Origin: Streptomyces sp. SID8352
GTDB taxonomy: Bacteria > Actinomycetota > Actinomycetes > Streptomycetales > Streptomycetaceae
Assembly (NCBI RefSeq): GCF_009862265.1
Contig: NZ_WWGX01000089.1
Span: 1 to 64,000, forward strand
Direction: 5' to 3'
DNA length: 64,000 nucleotides
Shown here: in pieces, positions 25,186-32,552 of the stretch
Position numbering within the stretch: the first letter of the stretch is position 1
Layout: every line of letters starts with the position of its first letter
Notes under the pieces: model-generated
The model's input: only the letters and a program-made list of their open reading frames with translations
The model's database searches: none
What the model was told of the DNA's origin: nothing
Translations under genes and position numbers: made by a program

Positions 25186-25551
25186 GTGAACACGACGTAC
25201 AACGACGGGGCGTACTACGAGCAGGGGACGGCCGCGGAGCGCTGGGAGCGCGCGCGGATGTTCTTCGACGCCAGGGACTACGCCGCGGCCGCCCGCGTGC
25301 TGGGCGGACTGGTCGAGGAGGTGCCGGAGCAGACCGGACCCCGGCTGCTGCTGGCGCGCTCCTACTACCACTCGGCGCAGCTCAGGCGCGCGGAGGCGGA
25401 GCTGCGGATCATCGTCGAGCGTGATCCGGTGGAGCACTACGCCCGGCTGATGCTCGGCCGCACCCTCGAACGGCAGGGGCGGCAGTCGGAGGCGGACACA
25501 CACCTGCGGATCGCCTCCGCGCTCGCGGGTGAGGTCACCGAGCGGTCCTGA
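25186..25551 (+). CDS. Tetratricopeptide-repeat protein
   Basis: A 121-residue protein made almost wholly of TPR helices (AERWERARMFFDARDYAAAA, VLGGLVEEVPEQTGPRLLLA, AEAELRIIVERDPVEHYARL). It would act as a small protein-protein interaction scaffold in the cytoplasm. The GTG start at 25186 has a near-perfect AAGGAGG. It ends 27 bp before the deformylase start, so the two may be cotranscribed. Confidence 0.8.
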   Translation: MNTTYNDGAYYEQGTAAERWERARMFFDARDYAAAARVLGGLVEEVPEQTGPRLLLARSYYHSAQLRRAEAELRIIVERDPVEHYARLMLGRTLERQGRQSEADTHLRIASALAGEVTERS

Positions 25552-25578
25552 CCCCCGCCCGCGTGGCATGCTGACGCG

Positions 25579-26226
25579 ATGGGATCTCCGAGTGATCACG
25601 TCGCGCCGCTCGCCGAACGGGTCGAGGAACTGCTCGCCGCCGACGGCCCGTTGCCGATCGTCGCGGCCGGCGTGCCGGTGCTCCGGCGCGCCGCCGCGCC
25701 CTTCGACGGCCAGCTGGCCCCCGCCCTGCTGGCCCGGTTCGTCGAGGCGCTGCGGGTGACCATGCGCGCGGCGCCCGGCGTGGGCCTGGCGGCGCCCCAG
25801 GTGGGGGTGGGGCTCAGGATCGCGGTGATCGAGGACCCGGCACCGGTCCCGGAGGAGGTGCGGACGGCGCGCGGCCGGGTGCCGCAGCCGTTCCGGGTGC
25901 TGGTCAATCCGCGGTACGAGGCGGTGGGGACCGCGCGGGCCGCGTTCTACGAGGGCTGTCTGAGCGTGCCGGGCTACCAGGCGGTGGTGGCCCGGCCCGC
26001 CGAGGTGCGGCTGACCGGGCAGGACGAGACCGGGCGCGCCGTGGACGAGGTGTTCACGGGCTGGCCCGCCCGGATCGTCCAGCACGAGACGGACCATCTC
26101 GACGGCACGCTGTACCTGGACCGCGCCGAGCCGCGCTCGCTCGCCTCCGCTCCGGCGATGGAGCGGCTCTGGACCCAGCCGACCCCCGCCCTGGCCGCGG
26201 AGGCGCTCGGCTTCCCCCTTCCCTGA
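25579..26226 (+). CDS. def: Peptide deformylase
   Basis: A 215-residue peptide deformylase, which removes the formyl group from the N-terminal methionine of new proteins. All three motifs are intact: GVGLAAPQ (motif 1), EGCLSVPG with the metal Cys (motif 2) and QHETDHLDG (motif 3, two metal His and catalytic Glu). The N-terminal extension (residues 1-30) and C-terminal tail are typical of actinobacteria. It probably forms a transcript with the upstream TPR gene. The 3' end is eight bases from the left boundary of the genomic island. Confidence 0.93.
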   Translation: MGSPSDHVAPLAERVEELLAADGPLPIVAAGVPVLRRAAAPFDGQLAPALLARFVEALRVTMRAAPGVGLAAPQVGVGLRIAVIEDPAPVPEEVRTARGRVPQPFRVLVNPRYEAVGTARAAFYEGCLSVPGYQAVVARPAEVRLTGQDETGRAVDEVFTGWPARIVQHETDHLDGTLYLDRAEPRSLASAPAMERLWTQPTPALAAEALGFPLP

Positions 26227-26234
26227 ACCCGCGT

Positions 26235-26283
26235 GCCTCCGCGGATGCCCTCTCAGGCGTCCCGGTAGCCCTCCAGCAGCCGC
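26235..26283. repeat. attL: 49-bp direct repeat, left copy
   Basis: It is identical over 49 bases to 42257-42305. It starts GCCTCCGCGGATGCCC and ends CCTCCAGCAGCCGC. The bases on both sides differ between the copies. In the right copy the last 31 bases are the final codons and stop of the flavin disulfide reductase gene. This copy is therefore a detached duplicate of that gene end, as produced by site-specific integration. Confidence 0.88.
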
Positions 26284-26717
26284 CGTAAAGGACGCACCAT
26301 AGTTGCCGATCCGGAGCCATCGCCAAGCCTTGGCCTCAACGCCAATAGCTGAAACATTTCATAAAGAAAAATACTGGGCGATATCTACGTATTTACACGA
26401 AGGTTGGGCATGGCTTCCGCCTCATCTCGAGCGCTTCTAACCAGTGCACCAGGAACTAGCGACCGAGCGCGCCCGCTCCGATACGCGTCCTTCGTACGTG
26501 ACGGGGTGCCCCGGGAACTCCGAATCCCTTCGCCGCGCTCTCTTCACCAAATCTACGGCTCGCCGGAACCGGCTTCGAGGAACGTGCCGTGCCGCCCGAG
26601 CCCGGGAACCCGGTCCGGACGGCACAGCTGGCGGACACCAGCACGCCAGCCCGCGTCCCGACTGCTCTGATGTGCACATCAGAGCGAATCAGGCATCGCG
26701 ATGACCAAACGCCCGCA
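26284..26717. other. Non-coding left end of the island, with an AT-rich patch
   Basis: These 434 bases lie between the left repeat and the end of the ATPase gene. About 26330-26400 is strikingly AT-rich for this genome (for example CATAAAGAAAAATACTGG). It contains TGAAA and TTTCA arms two bases apart. No ORF here has an RBS or recognisable product. The right part carries a 22-bp perfect palindrome (listed separately). Confidence 0.5.
26664..26685. repeat. 22-bp perfect palindrome
   Basis: Each half-site is GCTCTGATGTG, and the second half is its exact reverse complement with no spacer. It lies 32 bases beyond the stop of the island ATPase gene. It could form the stem of a terminator for the operon (without a T-run), or serve as a binding site for a dimeric protein such as a regulator or recombinase. 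Confidence 0.6.
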
Positions 26718-29700
26718 TCAACCGTGCGGTCGAGGCGGCCAGGCCCGATGGACAGTCGGCTCGAGAAGGAAGAGCTGATTCTCGTCCTGGACGAGGACAT
26801 CGAGCATGCGCAACTCTTCCAGGACCTGGAGGAGTTCCGGATGGTGCTCATCCTGGAAGACCTCCACCAGCTCGTCCCACGGCAGGGGCTCGTTGAGGTC
26901 GACCAACCCGGTCACCAGCCAGTGCTTGTCCAGGGAGGTGGTGAGCCCCAGGCTGTCCAGGAACCGGGTGCCGAGCGCCCCGGACTCGACCTCTTGGTGG
27001 ATGCTCTCGCAGATCATGAGGACGCTGCGGCCCTGACCCGCCTGGGTGAGAGCGACGTCCAAGAGCATCGGCCACCCCCCGGTGGCCTCCATGAGCCGGT
27101 TGCGGGCTTCCGTCTGGGTGAAGGGCACCAGCACATCCACCTCGGTGGCCCAGCTGCTGATTCCTTCGGGGGTGACCCGGCGCAAGGGGATCAGGACGTT
27201 GTCGGGGTCGAATTCAGCGGCGAGGGCCCGGTGCTCCCCGTCGCAGGCGTCGGCGAGTGCCACGACGGTCCGGGTGACCCCCGAGGGCGGTTGGATGGTG
27301 GCCACCTGCCGGAGGCTCGCCCTGGCCTTCTCCACATCGTTGAGGCGGCTGAGCTTCACCACCACGATGCGGTGCAAGGGCCCCGGCTTGCCCGTCCTGA
27401 GCAGATCCCTGTAGTGGGACGGCGAGGTGGACAAGACGATGGGGTCCAGCTTGGAAGGGGCCCTGCGCTGCTGGTCCTCCAGGACGGCGATGACAGCGTC
27501 CAGGCTGGTGGCGGCGCTTCCGATGACGATCCGCAACTCGTTCCCCGGGGCCGTGAGACGGGCGAGCTGTTGTTCGGTGAGCGGGCTGACGCGGTCGACA
27601 TCGGCGATAGGCCGCCGTGCCTGGGCCGCGGTCAGCTTGGTCAGCGGCTTGGAGGTGTCGTGATTCTCCAATGCCTCCTCGATGGCGCTCTGGTTTCCCA
27701 GGAGACGGAGGACATTGGACGAACGCAGCCTCCAGCCCTGCGGGTCACTGGCAAGGATACCCAGACCGGTCATCTCCTCCAGCAGCGCGCGGAACTCGTC
27801 AGGCCCCTGTCCGATGAACCCCTCCGGCCACCAGTCGTGACACGCCTTGCTCAACACCCGAGTGGTGATCCGGCGGTCAACACCATCCAAATGGGCTTCG
27901 AATGCCACGACAAGCGCAATGAGCTTGTAGCGGGGGTCGAGTTCGAGGGTCAGGTTAATGGTGTTGCGCGTACGGTCGGTGAGGTCCTGTGATCCGATGA
28001 CGCGTTCGAGAACGGCGTTGTCAATGTGCCACGGTGGAGTGCCCGGGGCGGGTGGCGTGGCCACCCGGGTGTTGAGGGACGCCCGTACGAGTGCCTGGCC
28101 CACGAGCTGGAGCAGCTTCGGATGGTAGTTGCAGTAGGCGAGGATCCGATGGACGAGCTCGTCCGGGATCCGGATTCCCAGCGCTTCGAGGGGCTGCCTG
28201 ACGAGCCGGAAGGCTGGTGCGGGTGCCAGCGGACCGATGACTACGGGCTTGCCGAAGTGGGCGTCGTAGAGTGGCTGATTGGGCAGCCCGGAGAACCGTT
28301 GCACCTGGTGGAGGCCGGCGAAGACGGGCTTGAACCTCCGGTCGGTGGTGCTCATGAGTTCGCGCAGGCGCGTCGTCTGGGGGAAGCTCTCCTGGGCCTC
28401 GGCGTCGAAGAAAATGTCGCACTCGTCAAAGAGCACGAGGAGACGCCGGGTGGAATCGTCGTCAAGCCAGCCGGTGATGGCGGCGGTGACGCGCTGTTGT
28501 GCTGTACCGCGCCGGGCCTGCTGGGACGGCACGATGTCCTTGCGGTCGAGTTCCCGGCTGATCATGTCCCACAGCTCATCCGTCTTCTGACCGAGGCCCA
28601 GGGTGGTGGGCAGCGGAATGTAGAGAGCGACGTGCCCCGGCGTTGTCTCGAAGCGGCGTGCGGCGGCGCGCAGGAGTGCCGACTTGCCGAGCTGCCGTCC
28701 TCCGTAGAGCAACTGGGCACCGGTCGTGGAAGTGATGTCGTTGAGCTCCTGCTGACGTCCGTAGAACATCTCGCTGGGGACGGACTCGTTGGCGTCGGGG
28801 CGGTACGGGTTAGTGGCGGCGAACGGTGCGAGGACGCGCTCCGTGGTGGTGAACCGGTTGCTGGCCTTGGACGCCAGGTAGGCGAGAGCTGGAGCGTCCA
28901 GGCACAGCAAGGGCTTCATGGGCTGCTTTGCCGTCTGCAGGGCGAGTTCACGCCGAGCAGTGGCGGACAGGGTGCCGAGGACGACAACGAGGACGGGCAG
29001 CTGACTGGTGTCCTGGTCGGCCCACGCCGTCAGCGTGGTCACATCCGACACATCAGGGGTCAGGAGCACTCTCAGCCGACGACCCGCCTCGGAGCCGAAG
29101 GCGGGGAGTCGGCACCCGCCCAGCAGCTGGACATCGGTCAGCTCTATCCACTTGCGGTTGGGGGCGTACGAGCCGACCGAGCGTTCACTGCCATACTCGA
29201 TGCCCGCGATGCGCAGTGCGCCGCGGAGCAGGTGATTGCTGTTCTTCTGGGTGCGCCAGTTTCTGAGGAGTTGGGCCCAGGACCGGAGGGTCTCGGCGGT
29301 GGTGTTCCGCTCGCGGGTACGCAGCTGGGAGAAGTCCAGGCCAGAGTACGCGCCACCGTTCCCGGCAGCCTCGACGAGTTCCGGGGTGATGCCCTCGGCA
29401 AGGCTACCGGGCACCGAAGGGAAGAAGTGTTCGAGGTCGTCCTCGGGCGCCGAGGTGGGCGGGTGTTCCCCGGTGAGCGCGGTGAGCAGGTAGTCCTCCG
29501 CCGTTGCGAGGTCTCTCACCTCGACAAGCTGCGTGATCTTCTTCATCACATCGTCCGGGACCCCGACCCGCGCGTTGTTGATCTCGCCCCTGGCCCGTTG
29601 CATGAGGTCCGCCGTGGCCTGCTCGGCCAGCTCGGGCATGCTCTTGACGATCTCGCCGAGCTGCCGGTGCACGGCGCTGAAGTCATCGCCCGCCAGATCG

Positions 29701-32552
29701 GCTTCAGCGGCCTCGACCCGGGCGGTGATGTCCGAGCGACCCGGCTCGGGAAGGCGACCTTGCCGAGTAGCGGTCGCCACTTCACTCCGGACCCCGTCGA
29801 TCGCTTCGCGCGCGTCGGCCAGCGCACGCCCCCGGGCTTGCTCGATGTCGTCCCGAAGGGAGTTGTCGTCCTCACCAGACTCGCCCTCGGCCGCCTCCAC
29901 CGCGAATCGAGCCGCGGCAAAGTTGCCTGCCGTAGCCTGTCCTCGTGCCGCTTCCGTCCACGAGCGGGCCCTGGCACGCTCGATGTCATCGAACGTCACC
30001 ATTCGGGAAGGTTTGAGATTCCTTGTCAACGGCAACTCGGGGCAACGCAGCAAATCTGCGTAGAGTGCCTGGTCCGGCGCCGGTTCGGTTCCCGGCAACG
30101 TGGCGCCGTCCAGCAGTCGGACCGTGGTCCGGACGCTGTCGAGAACCCTCTCGGCGATCGTCGCGCTGAGCGGATGGGAAGCCGTGTCGGCATGCGCGCG
30201 CAGCTCGGTGTAGGCGTCCTCGGCCTGGGACCGGACCTCGTAGCGAAGATTCGTGAGAACGCTGTTCAACACGGGTCCGCGGGCTACGGCGCGGGTGGCC
30301 AGGAGCCAGGTGTTGACGATGTCGAGCGACTCCAACGCGTACTCAAGGATGCGGCGCCGCGCGGCACCCTGCAGCACGGAACCCTTGGTCTCGTTGCGGT
30401 ATCGGGAGTCGATGGCCTTGAGTTCCTTGCCCAGCACGGGCTGGGTGAGCTTGCGCACCTGGGCGGCCACGTGATCGGCGCGATCGCGCCGATCGTCAGC
30501 CGCGGCGGTGACCAGCGACCCAATCAGGCCATCGGGCTTCCACCACTCACGAACAATCTTCTCCGCGCGGGGAAAGTGGAGGCTCCGTGGTGCCGCGAGG
30601 TGCAGACGGGCGTCCTCCGAGGCACGGCTGACTTCGGCGTCAGCCTCGGTAACGCTTTCCAGGACGTTGAGACCACCGCCCGCCGTGAGCTGGCCGCGCG
30701 CGGAGGCGGTGCCCACTGCGCGGCACAGCTGCTGGAAGTGCGCCATTCCCGCACAGGCGTCGGAGAGCGCATTGACCAGCTCGCCGGCGTTGGGGTCAGC
30801 GGTAAGGAGAGCCGCTCGCAGGGCAGCCGCGAGCAACAGCATGCGCTCGTCTTGACCGGTCCCGCTCGGGTGGCTGCTTTCCTCGTCGATCCGTTCGCGA
30901 ACGGCGCTCGCGCACGGCCCGGTCTCAGAACGGACGCAGTGGGCGAGGTGAAGCGTGGCCAGCGCCTGCTGAAGGGGAACACGGCCGTCCGCACGGGCCG
31001 CGTGCCCCGCCAACGCGATTTCACCCGAGGAGATCAGATGCTTGATCAGCTCAGTGGCGACGGAGGACTCCGACACACCGGGCTGAGGAGCGGGCGGCAC
31101 GAAAACAGCCGCCTTTTTGTCGTCCACCACCCGGGACGCGGTCACGGTCGGTAAGGAGGGAGGTGGAACGACCTCTTCGGGATCCGGAGCTGTCACGGTC
31201 ACGGGCGGCCCGTCGACAACCCTGGCGGTGTCAGTGTCGGGTTTGGGTGCCGGAGTCGCGGGAGGAGGTGCCGCTTGTGAGGATGGTGTGCCGGCCGTCG
31301 GCGCCAGGGTGTCATTCGCGGAGGCAGTCGGAGCGGTGACCTTCCCCCGCAGGATCAGCGTGGCGACGCTGCTGATGTCCTGAGACGCTTCTTTGAGCAG
31401 GGCGTGAAGGTCATCGACGGCGGAGTCATCGTCGCTGGCGTGGGCATCGGCCAGCTCGACGAGGAGCCGGAGGTGCTCCGTTTCGGTCATGGAAGCGTCG
31501 AGCAGACGGGTCGCCTGTTCCCGGACCGCCACCAGGGGTGCGCTGTCCGGAGGACCCTGCAGTCCGGCCACACGCAGCATCACCGCACGGTATCGGGCCC
31601 GCTCGGACTGCTCGACCGCGACCGTGTTCGCCGCGGTGGACAGCGCCCGGACGTCGGCCGGGTCCGGTAGCGGGACCACCGAGGCCCGAAGTCTGAGGTC
31701 TTCGTGCAATGCCAGCGTGGCCATGCACAGGGCCGCGATCGTGGTGAGGTCGTCCTGGGCGGGCGCTCGCTCCGCATCTATCTGTGTGGCGACGCGAGAG
31801 GCAGCGGATCGCGCGGAGGCGAGCAGTTCGTCCAGTTCCTCGGCCCGACGCTTCCAGTCGGCGGGCTCAGGCGTCCGTCCCTCGGCCCACGGTCCAGCCG
31901 CAGAGCCGGTGCGGCAGGCGGTCGACGGAGCGGCCTCCATACCGGAAGCACCGTGCGCATGGGGTAGGAGGGGACGCCAGACGCCCTCAAGGGCGGCGCA
32001 CGCGTCGATGACGTTCTGCACGTCGTCCTTCGGCCACGCCGGCATGGGGAACCGCTGCAGAGCATGGCGCAGGAGAGCCGTGTAGCCGGGTGCGAAGAGG
32101 GGAAAGGCGAGGGCCGCCAACATCAGTTCCGGGCGGGACTCGGAGAACGCGGCAACGGCGCCGTCGAGTTTCTGATCGTCGCCGTGTCGCTCGTAGTCGT
32201 CGATGGCGCCGGCGAGTGCGGTGAGCGTGGGGTGGGATATCGTGCCCGCGGCGCGCTGCTGCATCTCGGGGTTACGTTTGCGCAGTGTCGTCAGACATTG
32301 CTCGGCCGCTCTCGGACTGAGCCTGGCGGAGGGCACTCGCAGGGTCTGCAACATCCCGATGCGGTCACGGCTGCGGACTCGCTGCAACAGCCGGAGCAGG
32401 ACTGTGGCGTCGAGAGCGTCGAGCACATCCCCCATGGGATTGCCCAGACACTCGATGGCCTGGTCGAGTTCCTGAGCCAAACCGGCAGGAGGATCGGGCA
32501 GTCGAAACTTGGCCGCGGTGTTTCGCGTCGCGCTGTTGGGCCTCAAGAGCAT
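26718..32552 (-). CDS. Island gene 3: 1944-aa protein with STAND/ORC-like AAA ATPase domain
   Basis: A giant protein of 1944 residues. The first 400 or so are helical. Residues about 405-495 form a Pro/Thr/Ala-rich linker. A second long helical region follows to about 1100. A compact alpha/beta module (VLLTPDVSDVTTLTAW, LPVLVVVLG) precedes the ATPase. The ATPase starts near residue 1262 (MFYGRQQELN) with Walker A GGRQLGKS (about 1284-1291), Walker B LLVLFDECD (1371-1379) and a sensor-like FAGLHQVQRF. A winged-helix-like segment and a C-terminal alpha/beta region follow. The fold fits STAND or ORC/Cdc6-like NTPases. The ATG at 32552 overlaps the end of gene 2 by ten bases, so translation is coupled; an ORF extension upstream lacks support. 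Probable role: sensor or motor of a defence complex (inference). Confidence 0.8.
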   Translation of the reverse strand: MLLRPNSATRNTAAKFRLPDPPAGLAQELDQAIECLGNPMGDVLDALDATVLLRLLQRVRSRDRIGMLQTLRVPSARLSPRAAEQCLTTLRKRNPEMQQRAAGTISHPTLTALAGAIDDYERHGDDQKLDGAVAAFSESRPELMLAALAFPLFAPGYTALLRHALQRFPMPAWPKDDVQNVIDACAALEGVWRPLLPHAHGASGMEAAPSTACRTGSAAGPWAEGRTPEPADWKRRAEELDELLASARSAASRVATQIDAERAPAQDDLTTIAALCMATLALHEDLRLRASVVPLPDPADVRALSTAANTVAVEQSERARYRAVMLRVAGLQGPPDSAPLVAVREQATRLLDASMTETEHLRLLVELADAHASDDDSAVDDLHALLKEASQDISSVATLILRGKVTAPTASANDTLAPTAGTPSSQAAPPPATPAPKPDTDTARVVDGPPVTVTAPDPEEVVPPPSLPTVTASRVVDDKKAAVFVPPAPQPGVSESSVATELIKHLISSGEIALAGHAARADGRVPLQQALATLHLAHCVRSETGPCASAVRERIDEESSHPSGTGQDERMLLLAAALRAALLTADPNAGELVNALSDACAGMAHFQQLCRAVGTASARGQLTAGGGLNVLESVTEADAEVSRASEDARLHLAAPRSLHFPRAEKIVREWWKPDGLIGSLVTAAADDRRDRADHVAAQVRKLTQPVLGKELKAIDSRYRNETKGSVLQGAARRRILEYALESLDIVNTWLLATRAVARGPVLNSVLTNLRYEVRSQAEDAYTELRAHADTASHPLSATIAERVLDSVRTTVRLLDGATLPGTEPAPDQALYADLLRCPELPLTRNLKPSRMVTFDDIERARARSWTEAARGQATAGNFAAARFAVEAAEGESGEDDNSLRDDIEQARGRALADAREAIDGVRSEVATATRQGRLPEPGRSDITARVEAAEADLAGDDFSAVHRQLGEIVKSMPELAEQATADLMQRARGEINNARVGVPDDVMKKITQLVEVRDLATAEDYLLTALTGEHPPTSAPEDDLEHFFPSVPGSLAEGITPELVEAAGNGGAYSGLDFSQLRTRERNTTAETLRSWAQLLRNWRTQKNSNHLLRGALRIAGIEYGSERSVGSYAPNRKWIELTDVQLLGGCRLPAFGSEAGRRLRVLLTPDVSDVTTLTAWADQDTSQLPVLVVVLGTLSATARRELALQTAKQPMKPLLCLDAPALAYLASKASNRFTTTERVLAPFAATNPYRPDANESVPSEMFYGRQQELNDITSTTGAQLLYGGRQLGKSALLRAAARRFETTPGHVALYIPLPTTLGLGQKTDELWDMISRELDRKDIVPSQQARRGTAQQRVTAAITGWLDDDSTRRLLVLFDECDIFFDAEAQESFPQTTRLRELMSTTDRRFKPVFAGLHQVQRFSGLPNQPLYDAHFGKPVVIGPLAPAPAFRLVRQPLEALGIRIPDELVHRILAYCNYHPKLLQLVGQALVRASLNTRVATPPAPGTPPWHIDNAVLERVIGSQDLTDRTRNTINLTLELDPRYKLIALVVAFEAHLDGVDRRITTRVLSKACHDWWPEGFIGQGPDEFRALLEEMTGLGILASDPQGWRLRSSNVLRLLGNQSAIEEALENHDTSKPLTKLTAAQARRPIADVDRVSPLTEQQLARLTAPGNELRIVIGSAATSLDAVIAVLEDQQRRAPSKLDPIVLSTSPSHYRDLLRTGKPGPLHRIVVVKLSRLNDVEKARASLRQVATIQPPSGVTRTVVALADACDGEHRALAAEFDPDNVLIPLRRVTPEGISSWATEVDVLVPFTQTEARNRLMEATGGWPMLLDVALTQAGQGRSVLMICESIHQEVESGALGTRFLDSLGLTTSLDKHWLVTGLVDLNEPLPWDELVEVFQDEHHPELLQVLEELRMLDVLVQDENQLFLLEPTVHRAWPPRPHG

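Noticed and set aside
26404..26704. Short ORFs in the left end of the island considered as a remnant integrase
   Set aside because: None contains tyrosine- or serine-recombinase motifs in any frame, and none has an RBS.
28026..31154. A 1042-codon open frame on the plus strand opposite the island ATPase gene
   Set aside because: It is a GC-bias shadow: no RBS, low-complexity Gly/Arg/Glu translation without any recognisable domain. The minus-strand gene has clear ATPase motifs and coupled starts.
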